Positions 53,336 through 62,342 of a stretch of DNA of 64,000 nt are shown one piece after another. The translations under genes were made by a program, and so were the position numbers. This stretch comes from CAZRCZ01 sp964598765 (lineage in GTDB: Bacteria; Sumerlaeota; Sumerlaeia; MVZB01; JAJFLK01): NCBI GenBank assembly GCA_964598765.1, contig CAZRCZ010000018.1, positions 1 through 64,000 of the forward strand, written 5' to 3'. Below the pieces are notes generated by a model that saw only the letters and a list, made by a program, of their open reading frames with translations, had not been told where the DNA came from and did no database searches. The stretch's first letter is position 1. Each line of letters starts with the position of its first letter.

Positions 53336-54202
53336 ATGAACGACATCAACGAGAGAAATTATTCCCGCCGAGAATTTGTTCGCGCGGCCGGAGCCGCGGG
53401 ACTCGCGCTGGGCGCCACCGGCGTCGCCGATCCAATTCGGGCGCTCGCCCTTGACAAGACAACCGACCCTTACGGCGGATTCCGCATGGGGGTGCAGAGT
53501 TACAGCTTTCGGGGGTTCTCATTTCCCGACGCGCTGACCAATACCAAAAAACTCGGACTCAAATACATCGAGCTTTTTCCGGGGCACGTGGACCATTTGA
53601 AACTCAACGCCGATCAGCTTGCCGCTGAGAAGAAGCGGATGGAGGACGCGGGCATCACGCCGGACAGCTACGGCGTGGTCGGCTTCACCAAGGACGAGGC
53701 CGCCGCCCGAAAAGTATTTGAATTCGCCAAGACGCTCGGTCTGCGATCCATCTCCGCCGATCCCATGCCCAACAGTTTCGAAGTCTTGGATAAACTCGTC
53801 GCCGAATTCAAGATTCCGATCGCGATTCACAATCACGGTCCCGGAAGCCGATGGGAGAAACCGGAGGCGATTCTGGCGGCGGTCAAAGACCATCATCCCC
53901 TCATCGGGATTTGTTGCGACAGCGGTCACTATCTTCGCTCCAACATTGATCCGGTTCAGGCAATCAAGGTTCTCAAGGGGCGCGTTTTCGGATTTCACAT
54001 CAAGGATTTCGTGGATGAGAAGACCGAGGTTTCGGCGGGAGACGGTCGTCTGAAAATAGGGGAACTTTTGGCCGAGGCGCGCGCCCAGAAATTCGACGGC
54101 CCCTGCTCGCTCGAATACGAGCTCACTCCCCAAGACCCGATGGCGGGCATGGCAAGGGGACTGGAGAATTTCCAAAAGGGCGTCGAAGGATTAAGGGGAT
54201 AG
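53336..54202 (+). CDS. Tat-exported sugar phosphate isomerase/epimerase-like TIM-barrel protein
   Basis: A 288-residue protein with a twin-arginine signal (YSRREFVRAAGAAGLALGAT) and an AP-endonuclease-2/xylose-isomerase TIM barrel. Metal-ligand-type residues lie in YIELFPGHV (Glu), ICCDSGHYL (Asp, His), FHIKDFVD (His, Asp) and SLEYELTP (Glu). Export through Tat suggests an extracytoplasmic sugar-processing role, common in planctomycete-like genomes. The ATG at 53336 has AAGGAGCG upstream. A longer reading from 53258 has no support. Confidence 0.87.
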   Translation: MNDINERNYSRREFVRAAGAAGLALGATGVADPIRALALDKTTDPYGGFRMGVQSYSFRGFSFPDALTNTKKLGLKYIELFPGHVDHLKLNADQLAAEKKRMEDAGITPDSYGVVGFTKDEAAARKVFEFAKTLGLRSISADPMPNSFEVLDKLVAEFKIPIAIHNHGPGSRWEKPEAILAAVKDHHPLIGICCDSGHYLRSNIDPVQAIKVLKGRVFGFHIKDFVDEKTEVSAGDGRLKIGELLAEARAQKFDGPCSLEYELTPQDPMAGMARGLENFQKGVEGLRG

Positions 54203-54215
54203 CAACCCGGAGAAC

Positions 54216-54285
54216 AGCCACGGATTTCACGGATTACGCAGATGCTTCTTCCGGTAAATCCGTGGAATCCGTGAAATCTGTGGCT
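54216..54285. repeat. Inverted repeat between convergent gene ends
   Basis: The left arm 54216-54235 (agccacggatttcacggatt) and right arm 54266-54285 pair at 19 of 20 positions with a 30-base loop. The unit cacggatt resembles that of 32423-32484. Confidence 0.75.
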
Positions 54286-54962
54286 TATTGATTTTGGTGA
54301 TCGCTGAAGCGGTAGATGTCGCCGCTACTCACGGTACCGTTGGTCGGATCGTAGCTGACGTATTTGAAGAGGGCGGCATTGACCATGACTCCGTTGTCTG
54401 AAAAGAGGTCCGGGGTCCAGCCGGGATAGTGGGCGAGCGCGATGAAATCGGGCTGAAAATTGCCCGGACCGCTGGTGGAAAGATACGTGTCAATGTCGGT
54501 GTCGGGACCCATGCTGACCAGCACGTATCGGCTCGCGATGTCCTGCGGCATCGCGCCGTAGGGATAGATGTGCGAGAACGTGACAAACGCCGCGAAGGGT
54601 CCCGTCGCCGCCGGGCGCGCGTTTTGGAGTTGGAAGACATCATCCGGCCAAGAGGTGATATACGAGATGGGCGTGGTCAAAACAACGGGGGGAAAGACCG
54701 GATCGCCCGGAAAAACCCAGCTATTGGGATATTCATTGTTGTCCGTGTAATAGGATTCCAGCGCGGTGGCCAGCGAACGGAGGTCGGCTTTGGCGCGGGA
54801 AACCTTGGCGCGGACTTGAGCCTCCAAGAAGTTCGGGACCGCAATGGCCGCGAGGATCGCGATGATGGCGACGACGATCAGCAATTCGATCAGGGTAAAT
54901 CCCCGACGGCGCGTCGCGGAATGCGACTCGCCATAGTTTTGTTCCCTCGATAAAAAAGTCAT
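54285..54962 (-). CDS. Type II pseudopilin/prepilin-like protein
   Basis: A 225-residue protein with a class III prepilin signal: a basic leader, RRRG and then FTLIELLIVVAIIAILAAIAVP after the cleavage site (residues ~18-42). A long amphipathic helix follows (AKVSRAKADLRSLATALESYYTDNNEYP), then a C-terminal beta domain with YGAMPQDIASRYVLVSMGPD, typical of the single-prepilin proteins in PVC-like genomes. No prepilin peptidase or secretion ATPase lies nearby. It starts 3 bases after the stop of the next gene upstream, with which it is co-transcribed. Confidence 0.85.
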   Translation of the reverse strand: MTFLSREQNYGESHSATRRRGFTLIELLIVVAIIAILAAIAVPNFLEAQVRAKVSRAKADLRSLATALESYYTDNNEYPNSWVFPGDPVFPPVVLTTPISYITSWPDDVFQLQNARPAATGPFAAFVTFSHIYPYGAMPQDIASRYVLVSMGPDTDIDTYLSTSGPGNFQPDFIALAHYPGWTPDLFSDNGVMVNAALFKYVSYDPTNGTVSSGDIYRFSDHQNQ

Positions 54963-54965
54963 CGC

Positions 54966-55451
54966 TCAGTTTCCATCTCCACCCGTCGGCTGGGTCGGCT
55001 TGGTTCCGCCGTCGCCGCCGCCATTTCTGCGTGGACCGCCGAAGGGACCCCGTCCCCCGTTGTTCTGGAAGCGGGACATCATCTTTCCTCGGAAACGGGA
55101 CATTTCCTCCGGACTCATCGCGGATTGCATCCGAGTCATTTGCTCGCGCATTTTCTCGCCGAACTTCCGAAATTCCGCCTGTTGGCCCGCCGGAATCTTT
55201 TCCTCAAATTGCATCCGCATTTTCTTTTGCACTTCGGGGTCGGAGAGGTCTCCTTCCGGCATCCGGGGCGGTCCCTCGCGGGATAGTTTTTCCATCGTCT
55301 CACGGATCTCCGGCGGAGGATCAGGGAAGGGAGAATGAACGCCGTTGTTGCCAACGGCTCCCGGCTTTTGAAGCCCGGAGGTGTAAACGCTCCAACCGAT
55401 GGCGACAAAAGCGCCAAGGATCGCCAAGGCCAACGTGATTTGCTTCTTCAT
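54966..55451 (-). CDS. Small membrane-anchored Pro/Met/Gly-rich protein
   Basis: A 161-residue protein of unknown function with an N-terminal signal or anchor (LALAILGAFVAIGWSVY). A helical Met/Arg/Glu-rich segment follows (KKMRMQFEEKIPAGQQAEFR, MREQMTRMQSAMSPEEMSRF), and then a Gly/Asn-rich tail (NNGGRGPFGGPRRNGGGDGG). It resembles small periplasmic chaperone-like helical proteins (Spy/CpxP), but without a definite motif. The ribosome site AAAGGAGG is excellent. It is coupled to the prepilin gene. Confidence 0.65.
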   Translation of the reverse strand: MKKQITLALAILGAFVAIGWSVYTSGLQKPGAVGNNGVHSPFPDPPPEIRETMEKLSREGPPRMPEGDLSDPEVQKKMRMQFEEKIPAGQQAEFRKFGEKMREQMTRMQSAMSPEEMSRFRGKMMSRFQNNGGRGPFGGPRRNGGGDGGTKPTQPTGGDGN

Positions 55452-55722
55452 AACCCAACCTCCTTTGTCGGGGGTGGCTCCCGGTCAAGGGTAAAACCGA
55501 ATCCGCCCCAATTTTCCAAGGATGACATTCCCCAACGCCCAATGATGGAGACTAGGGCGCTTCACTCAAGGTTTGGGTCGTCGGGTCAAATTAGAGCAAT
55601 TCAGGAATCTGCGTGGCCAATTTCATCGGGCGAATAACCGGCTGACCCAATGAAATTTGGCTACGTAAACCTCCGGAAGTGTTCCAGCCAAGGAGAGACG
55701 CGAACGAAACAAAGGGTTGGGA

Positions 55723-56547
55723 TTATCGAACAACGACCACGCAGGTCGGAAGCGTCTCGTTGAGTTCCTCGATCCCCTTGGCGGTAATGCCTGTCCTTTG
55801 TGGGTCAAGATACTGAAGTTTTCTCATCGCTTTGAGGGTCGGGAGCGAGGCGTCCGTCACTTGGGTGGAAGAAACGTCCAGCACGCTGAGATTGGGAAGC
55901 GATTTCAAGTGAACTAGCCCGGCGTCGCCGATGGAGGTCAATCCCAGATCGAGTTCCTCCAAATCGTTCAGTCCTTCCAACCCGGCCATGCCGGAGTCGG
56001 TGATTTCCGCGCCGCGAAGACTCATTTTCTTCAAGGCATGGACCGCCTTGAGATGCGCGAGCTGTTGATCGCCGATCTTCAATCCGTCCATCACGAGCTT
56101 TTGAACGCCGGCCGGTCCGATTCCTTCCAACGGCGAAAGATCGGCGACGGCGTCGGGATTCACGGCCAACAAGATTTCCTTGCCCGGAGGGGGTTCAACC
56201 TCCCCCTTGGCTTCTCCCATATCGCTCCACGTTCCCTTTTCCTGATCGTAAACCTTCAGGGTTCCCATCGAGCGATCGGCCGGGAAATGGAGTGTTCCCG
56301 CGCTGACTTTGGTTTCTGTGGGGACGGCGGTCTCCGTGGCCTTCGCGTCGTGGGACTTGGCCGTCGGCTGGACTTGCGGCGGTTGCGCCTCTTTACCCGA
56401 CTTGGACTCGCAGGAAGCGAGAAGGAAAAGGGGAATGGAAAAAGAAATTAACGCAATGACGCAATGACGCGGGGACGCAGGGCGATTTTCTTCGGTTTGG
56501 TTCACGCCTTTCCGGAAATCGGCTACTTTGCGGCTTGGCCCGTTCAT
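55723..56547 (-). CDS. Leucine-rich-repeat lipoprotein
   Basis: A 274-residue lipoprotein. A long N-terminal part with hydrophobic helix ends in lipobox LASC (residues ~42-45). It is followed by a linker rich in Pro/Lys/Thr and then ~6 leucine-rich repeats (LVMDGLKIGDQQLAHLKAV, LKKMSLRGAEITDSGMAGLE, LEELDLGLTSIGDAGLVHLK, LSVLDVSSTQVTDASLPTLK). These match the RNI/LRR type common in planctomycetes and serve in protein-protein contact. The ATG lies one base after the stop of the PP2C gene, so it is co-translated with that phosphatase. Confidence 0.8.
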   Translation of the reverse strand: MNGPSRKVADFRKGVNQTEENRPASPRHCVIALISFSIPLFLLASCESKSGKEAQPPQVQPTAKSHDAKATETAVPTETKVSAGTLHFPADRSMGTLKVYDQEKGTWSDMGEAKGEVEPPPGKEILLAVNPDAVADLSPLEGIGPAGVQKLVMDGLKIGDQQLAHLKAVHALKKMSLRGAEITDSGMAGLEGLNDLEELDLGLTSIGDAGLVHLKSLPNLSVLDVSSTQVTDASLPTLKAMRKLQYLDPQRTGITAKGIEELNETLPTCVVVVR

Positions 56548-56548
56548 T

Positions 56549-57988
56549 TCAGAACTCCACCGGAACGACCTGTTTGTTGCCACCCGTGATCCTAAAATCC
56601 TGCCGAAATTCCTTGCCCGCCTTGTTGGTGACGACAAGCGTATGGAGGGTATCGGGAAGCAGGTCGAATTCGAGTTTGGGAGTTTCTTCCCCCTTGTTGG
56701 GGAAATGATAAATGACCTCCGGGTTCGCGACCCGGATGCGCGAAATTTCCACCGTCGCGATTTCCTCATCCTCGGGAAAATCAATGGTCAGCTGGGCCGA
56801 AGGATTCAGTTGGATGTGGACGGGCTCTCCCGCGTAAGCGGCGGGTTCGAGGACGCTGGCCTCATCCGCCAAAATCCCGGGAGCCTTGATCAAGAGAAAG
56901 TATCTTCCATGCCTTGGCAAACTAAGGGTGAGGTGGTTTTCTTCGACCGAAAGAACTGCATCCGCGACCGGGACGCGCGCCCCATCCAGCACCGCGATTT
57001 CCTCCTTGGTGATCTCCAAAGGCGTATCCAAGATCGCCTCCATGGTAACGGTCTGAAATTTCAACGCAAAGACCACCATCGCGGTAATCACCGCCGCAGT
57101 GATCAAGATTCCAGCCCAGTATAAACCCTTGCGCGACGGAAGCTCGACCTCCTCCGGTTCCGGGCGGATCATTTCTTGCGGATCCAACGGCTTGGCTCCC
57201 TCGGGCAATGCCGGAATGATCGGTTCCCAAGTGTCCTCTGGATCAAGCGATTCGACCCGGATCAGCACGATGCTGACGTTGTCCCCGCCGCCGCCGTCGA
57301 GCGCGGCTTGAAGCATCCGGTAGGCCCGCTCCTCCAAGGTGTAAACCGGATCCACGAGCAATTTGGTGACTTCGTTTTCTCCGGCGTATCCCGTGAGGCC
57401 GTCGGAGCAAATCAGGAACAAATCCCCGGCCTGAGCTTTGTCCTCGAAGATGTCAACCTCGACCGGTTTCACTCCGCCGATGCACTGCGTTAAGAGATGG
57501 CGGTCGGGGTGGGTCTCCAATTGGTCGCGGGTCAGGATGCCGTTTTCGTAGAGGGTCCAGACGACGGTTTGATCGCGGGTGATTTGACGTACGTTGCCGT
57601 TACGCACGAGATAAACGCGGCTGTCGCCGACTTGAGCGACGACAAAAACTCCCCGATACAAGACAAGCAACGAGCCGGTGGATCCCATCCCCGTTTTTTC
57701 CGGCTCCCGGGCGGCAATGTCGAGCACTTCCTTGCTCGCCTGCTCCAAGGCGTGGCGTGCCAGCGACTCGATGTCCTTGGGAGATTTCGGTTTTTGGGAG
57801 ATGAAAAACTCCCGCGCGACCCGCTCGACCGAGGAGACCACCTGCGCCGCGGCTTCGGCTCCGGCCCGTTCGCCTCCCATGCCGTCGGCGACCAAAAACA
57901 CGCCGACCTTGGGGAACGAAAAGATCGCGTCCTGATTTTCGGTCCGGACGCGGCCCATGTGCGTGAGTTTCATTTCGCTCAGCTTCAT
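56549..57988 (-). CDS. Membrane-anchored PP2C-type Ser/Thr protein phosphatase with an extracytoplasmic domain
   Basis: A 479-residue protein. Residues ~1-245 form a Stp1/PP2C phosphatase with metal-binding D20 (RTENQD), D35 (VADGMGG), the GDSRVYLV motif, D196 (CSDGLTG) and D236 (GGGGDNVSIV). A linker rich in Pro/Glu leads to one membrane helix (about 288-309), and the last ~165 residues form a beta-rich domain resembling PEGA-type extracytoplasmic modules. This domain set, with a tail outside, is known for kinases (PknB) and rare for phosphatases. The downstream LRR lipoprotein may interact with the outer domain. AAAGGGG precedes the start. No partner kinase lies in the window. Confidence 0.88.
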   Translation of the reverse strand: MKLSEMKLTHMGRVRTENQDAIFSFPKVGVFLVADGMGGERAGAEAAAQVVSSVERVAREFFISQKPKSPKDIESLARHALEQASKEVLDIAAREPEKTGMGSTGSLLVLYRGVFVVAQVGDSRVYLVRNGNVRQITRDQTVVWTLYENGILTRDQLETHPDRHLLTQCIGGVKPVEVDIFEDKAQAGDLFLICSDGLTGYAGENEVTKLLVDPVYTLEERAYRMLQAALDGGGGDNVSIVLIRVESLDPEDTWEPIIPALPEGAKPLDPQEMIRPEPEEVELPSRKGLYWAGILITAAVITAMVVFALKFQTVTMEAILDTPLEITKEEIAVLDGARVPVADAVLSVEENHLTLSLPRHGRYFLLIKAPGILADEASVLEPAAYAGEPVHIQLNPSAQLTIDFPEDEEIATVEISRIRVANPEVIYHFPNKGEETPKLEFDLLPDTLHTLVVTNKAGKEFRQDFRITGGNKQVVPVEF

Positions 57989-58117
57989 GCGGGGTCCCCT
58001 TTCGGTTGGACGGGGGCAATCGGGAATCGAGATGGGATGAGGGGCATTGTAGTCTGAGGATATAAGCCAACCTTGAGGCTAGATGCAAGAGGTTTGGAGA
58101 TATGGGCGCTCCGCATT

Positions 58118-58285
58118 TTTAATCTTAAACCTGATCATAATCCTAATCTTCATCTCGGAATTAAGCCCGCTTCCCTTTACCGAATAATGAAAGGCATTCA
58201 GGAATTGGGGGCGAGGCAAAGCGTAAGAGCAAGAATAAGAGCATGATTGGGATCAAGATTAAGATTAGGATTCCGACTCAGATTA
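58118..58285. repeat. Loose inverted repeat in a gene-free interval
   Basis: The interval 57989-58314 has no gene. The part near 58118-58152 (aatcctaatcttcat core) is complementary in pieces to 58253-58285 (aagattaagattagg core), with irregular spacing. It is the least regular member of the inverted-repeat set. Confidence 0.45.
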
Positions 58286-58314
58286 CGAACAAGGACGCAA
58301 TCGAGAGGCGGGCA

Positions 58315-60942
58315 TCAAGGATTCTGCGGCATTTCAAAGACGAACGACTTGGGTTCATCAATCGGAAACATGGCCGCGAGCTTTCCGGCCTCGCGCAAAA
58401 CTTGATAAACGGCGTTGGCTCGCCCTCCGAAGATTTCGCGTTCGCTTTTCCCGAAGACCACGTAGCGGACGCCCAAATCCTTCGCCGCCTTGCGCATCGT
58501 CGCCGCGTCGGGAGCGTTGTAGAGGGCCAACACTTTCCGTTTATTTTCCTGAATCAATTCGTCCCCTTTGCCGAATCCGCGCCATTGTCCCTCGTGGTGT
58601 TCCCAGCCGAGAGGAATTGGGCGTCCGGCGATGCTCGCCACGCGCCCCACATAAACGTAGGCTCCGCCCTCCTCCTTCACCGCTTCGGCGAACCGCGTTT
58701 GCGGCGGGGTGTATTTGCGGATCCACGCCAGCATCCGCCCCTCGTCGTCGTAATCCTTGAGGTTGGTCAGCCAACTGAAGGCGTCAAGCGTTCCGTGGCG
58801 GGGATACTTGTCGTTTTCCTGCGCCTTGATCGTCCGGCAGGGGATTCCGAAAAAGGTCATCGCCATCACGAACGGGAAGAGCGTCAGCGTCGCGACGCGG
58901 ATTCCGAATTGTGCGGGGCGGGGAATTTTCCAATACCAAATCCGCTGAATTCCCATCCATGCGGCGGCGGTGAGGATCGGCCAGATCGGATAGGAAAATT
59001 TGAAATAGGTGTTGTAGCGCTCCAAATCTCCGGTGTAGGCGTCGTCGAGGAAAAAGAGTTCAATCCCGCCGAGCAGTACGCACGAGGCGATCAGGAAAAC
59101 CATGACCAGAGGGCGAAACCAAACCCGTTTGCCCCACGAAAAATTCAGTAGCAGGGCGATCACCGCGATCCAGAGCCACGTCGGGGTCGGAGGGATCGGC
59201 TTGCTTCGCCCGATGGAAAGAAAGATCAAGGCGACTGCCGCCGCCGCGAGCGTGATGGAGCTTTTCCAAATGGCTTTTTTTCGGCTGAGGATCGTCACGC
59301 CGACCGCCGCCGCCAACGCCCCGAAATGAAATCCCCAATGCCGGAAAAGCTGGGGAAGCGTCGAGCGGAGTTTGGGAGGGAGATACTTGACCGGACTTTT
59401 GGCTTCCAGCTTTTGGAGAGCGGACATTTTCTTCAGTTCTTCCGCGTTTGGAGCAGCAAGCGGCGTTTCCAGCGAACCTTTCGAAATAAAAATTCCCGTC
59501 AGCATGCTCACGCCGAGTAAAGCGACAATGAGGAGTCTCAAGGCATGACTCGGGGCCCAGTCTCGAAGAGACCAGAGCACTAACGCCAAGACGGCGAATC
59601 CCAGAAAGGCAAATAACCAATGCTGACTCACGAATCCCGTCCAGAGACAGCCAGCTAATCCAATCGGGAGCCATCGCTTTGGATTGCCCAGCTTTAATCC
59701 CAAACCCATCCGCCACAGCAATATCCCGAGCGATCCGATGCCGATCATCGGCGCGACCCAGAGGTTGGAAATTGCTGAAATGACACCGAGCGTCAGGAAC
59801 GAAACAAGCCACAGCGCCAAGCGCACAATTCGCGCGGGTTCTGCGCGACGAGACTGAAACTCACCCTCACTTTTGGTTTGTTCGGATTCGGGAGGCGATC
59901 GCGGTTTTTCAATTCGCAATCGGAACCAACGATCACCGGCCAGAATGAGCGCAATGAACGCGACCGTCCAAGGGAACGAAAGATGATGCGCGTGAAAATC
60001 GCCCAGCATTGCCGTCCATGAGGGATATTCGGTGATGTCGCCTTCTTGGAGCGCGCGGGAGGGTTTCCAATAATCATAATTGGAAAAGACGTCGGTTGGA
60101 TGTTTCCACAGGTCCTTGAGATAGCGCGGCGCGAGAATGAAAGAGCGCTTATCGGGAGGTTCGGCTTCCCGGCCCACCGTGTAATTGTAGGAATCCAACG
60201 CCTTTTGAAACGCCAGCGGATTGCCTCCCCAAGCGATGAAGAAGGCTCCCAACGACGCGGAGATCGCGCGGCCGCCGAAACTTCGGATTAATAAGTAAGA
60301 TGCTTCCCAGATTAAAGAGATGAGGCGCGAGAACGCCAGCGTGATAACCCATTCGCCGGGGAAGGGTCCGGTCCGTCCGATCCACGCCCAGAAAAAATGG
60401 CCGAAGTAGTAATAGGCTTGGCGGTGGCCGGAGAGCCAGTAATCGTCCGGGGGCAACCATCGCGCGTGCCAACATGACCAGAAGAGCATGGCGTTGTCGA
60501 ATTTTTCCGAACCGACGCCCCCTTGCCCCAAGGCGATGACGGTCATTTCAGGAGTGATGCGGCGGTAGGCCAGAAAGGTCAGGAACATCAGCAAGCCGAA
60601 AATCTCGACGAATTTTTCCCGCCGCCGCGTCAGCGGATTGGAGAATGGCCAGATTAGACTGATGAAACCTTGCATGTCCGGATCCATGCCTTGAAGACGA
60701 CAGAGACGATGGGCGAGAAACATGAACGCGGCGAACCAAAGCCACGTCGCCCCCCATCCCAGCGGAACGCCGACATGCCCCGCCACCCAAACCGTGAAAC
60801 CAATGATCGCCGGACCCGCGACGCGGGAGATCATCCGGCGGACGTCGGCGCTCATCGGTATCGGCGCGAGCGCGAGACGCATGGGCCACGAAAAGATTTC
60901 GTAAACGAGCCAGAAGGCGAGACCTACCAGAAAATCGGACAT
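58315..60942 (-). CDS. DUF2298-type giant membrane protein
   Basis: An 875-residue protein with about 16 hydrophobic segments. It has the motifs of the DUF2298 (YYY) family: acidic-aromatic DDYWLSGHRQAYYYFGHFFW (~150-170) and MLGDFHAHHLSFPWTVAF (~310). Members are GT-C-fold proteins of unknown reaction, seen in Chloroflexi, archaea and some PVC-like bacteria. The C-terminal ~150 residues are soluble (YTPPQTRFAEAVKEEGGAYVY, YVVFGKSEREIFG). No neighbouring gene indicates a substrate. Confidence 0.8.
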   Translation of the reverse strand: MSDFLVGLAFWLVYEIFSWPMRLALAPIPMSADVRRMISRVAGPAIIGFTVWVAGHVGVPLGWGATWLWFAAFMFLAHRLCRLQGMDPDMQGFISLIWPFSNPLTRRREKFVEIFGLLMFLTFLAYRRITPEMTVIALGQGGVGSEKFDNAMLFWSCWHARWLPPDDYWLSGHRQAYYYFGHFFWAWIGRTGPFPGEWVITLAFSRLISLIWEASYLLIRSFGGRAISASLGAFFIAWGGNPLAFQKALDSYNYTVGREAEPPDKRSFILAPRYLKDLWKHPTDVFSNYDYWKPSRALQEGDITEYPSWTAMLGDFHAHHLSFPWTVAFIALILAGDRWFRLRIEKPRSPPESEQTKSEGEFQSRRAEPARIVRLALWLVSFLTLGVISAISNLWVAPMIGIGSLGILLWRMGLGLKLGNPKRWLPIGLAGCLWTGFVSQHWLFAFLGFAVLALVLWSLRDWAPSHALRLLIVALLGVSMLTGIFISKGSLETPLAAPNAEELKKMSALQKLEAKSPVKYLPPKLRSTLPQLFRHWGFHFGALAAAVGVTILSRKKAIWKSSITLAAAAVALIFLSIGRSKPIPPTPTWLWIAVIALLLNFSWGKRVWFRPLVMVFLIASCVLLGGIELFFLDDAYTGDLERYNTYFKFSYPIWPILTAAAWMGIQRIWYWKIPRPAQFGIRVATLTLFPFVMAMTFFGIPCRTIKAQENDKYPRHGTLDAFSWLTNLKDYDDEGRMLAWIRKYTPPQTRFAEAVKEEGGAYVYVGRVASIAGRPIPLGWEHHEGQWRGFGKGDELIQENKRKVLALYNAPDAATMRKAAKDLGVRYVVFGKSEREIFGGRANAVYQVLREAGKLAAMFPIDEPKSFVFEMPQNP

Positions 60943-61114
60943 GCGGGCTTCTTAATTCTTGAATCGTCGCGTCATCCGAGCCGCGACCGTAAGGGAGCGT
61001 CCAAAGCGCGATCCTTTTGTTTTGGGCGCTCGCTCACGCTCGCGGCTCGGATTCGCCCCTATCAAAGTTATTGGCGGGAGATTTGTCAATGAATCTGGTA
61101 AAAGAGAGGTTCTT

Positions 61115-62320
61115 ATGCCCGCGAAAAACGCGAAAAGACGCGAAAGAATTTCCGCCTCATTGAAAGGGGAACTCACCTCGATTCGGAAGAAGGGTTTGTG
61201 GCGCGAGTGCGTCGCGCTCGATTCGGCTCCCGGACCTCATATCGTAATCGGGGGGAAAAAATACCTTCATCTTTGCTCCAATAATTATTTGGGGTTGGCC
61301 ACGCATCCGGCTGTCATCGAAGCGGCGCGGAAAGCGGCGAGGGATTGGGGAACCGGCGCGGGCGCGGCGCGGCTTATCACGGGGACTTCACGTCCGGCGG
61401 TCGAATTGGAGGAAGCCTTGGCGGAGTTCAAGCAAGCCGAAGCCGCGCTTCTTTTTTCTTCCGGCTACCTCGCCAATTTGGGATTGATCCCGACGCTCGC
61501 GGGAAAAGGAGACCTGCTCCTCTGCGACCGATTGAACCATGCCAGCCTGATTGACGCGGCGAGGCTAAGCGGCGCGACGATTCGGACTTATCCTCACGGC
61601 GACGTCCAAGCCGCGCGCGAAATTCTCAGGAAGGCCCCGCGTGGCGTGAAGAAACTAATCGTGACCGATGGCGTGTTTTCGATGGACGGCGATATCGCGC
61701 CGCTTGCCCAATTAGATGAGGCCGCCTTGGAATTCGGCGCGTGGTTGATCGTGGACGACGCGCATGGAACGGGCGTCGTCGGACCGCAGGGGCGCGGAAC
61801 GTGCGCGGAAATCAGCGTCGCTGGAGATCACGTCATTCAGATCGTCACGCTTTCCAAGGCGCTCGGTTCACAGGGGGGAGCGATCGTCGGGTCGCGGTCA
61901 GTCATTGATCTACTGGTCAACCGCGCGCGGACGTTCATCTTCGAGACCGCGATCGCCCCCCCATGCGTCTCTGCGGCTCATGCCGCGTTGCAAATTATCC
62001 AAACCGATGGGACCCGATTGGAATCGCTTCAGCGGAACATCCAAATTTTGAGGGATGGATTTTCCCGCGCCGGATTTCCGATCCCCAAGGATTCAGCGCC
62101 GATCATTCCCCTCTTGATCGGTGACATCCGTAGGACACTGGAAGCTTTTTCCCGTCTCCGCGCGCGGGGTTATTGGGTCACGCCGATCCGTCCGCCGAGC
62201 GTCGAGCCGGGCAAATCGCGTCTCAGGGTCACGGTCATGGCGGCGCATGAACCCGCCGACTTGGAGTGCTTTGTTGATGCTTTCTGCCCGCGAAGCACGC
62301 AAAAGACACGAAAAATTTGA
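61115..62320 (+). CDS. bioF: 8-amino-7-oxononanoate synthase-like alpha-oxoamine synthase
   Basis: A 401-residue PLP enzyme of the alpha-oxoamine synthase group (BioF, Kbl, HemA). It has the motifs LCSNNYLGLATHP, GTGAGAARLITGT, DRLNHASLIDAARLSGA, TDGVFSMDGDIAPL, IVDDAHGTGVVGPQGRG and the PLP-lysine segment TLSKALGSQGGAIVGS. BioF is the best match by the GVVGPQGRG type loop, but 2-amino-3-ketobutyrate ligase cannot be ruled out. The ATG at 61115 follows AGAGAGG. An upstream reading from 60959 has no support. No other biotin gene is in the window. Confidence 0.85.
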   Translation: MPAKNAKRRERISASLKGELTSIRKKGLWRECVALDSAPGPHIVIGGKKYLHLCSNNYLGLATHPAVIEAARKAARDWGTGAGAARLITGTSRPAVELEEALAEFKQAEAALLFSSGYLANLGLIPTLAGKGDLLLCDRLNHASLIDAARLSGATIRTYPHGDVQAAREILRKAPRGVKKLIVTDGVFSMDGDIAPLAQLDEAALEFGAWLIVDDAHGTGVVGPQGRGTCAEISVAGDHVIQIVTLSKALGSQGGAIVGSRSVIDLLVNRARTFIFETAIAPPCVSAAHAALQIIQTDGTRLESLQRNIQILRDGFSRAGFPIPKDSAPIIPLLIGDIRRTLEAFSRLRARGYWVTPIRPPSVEPGKSRLRVTVMAAHEPADLECFVDAFCPRSTQKTRKI

Positions 62321-62342
62321 GTTCTTTCGTGTATTTCGCGGG
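62287..62342. repeat. Inverted repeat overlapping the bioF 3' end
   Basis: The ends cccgcgaa (62287-62294) and ttcgcggg (62335-62342) are perfect complements. The inner parts (acgaaa/tttcgt) pair less regularly. It overlaps the last codons of bioF and touches the convergent dtd stop. Confidence 0.6.
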
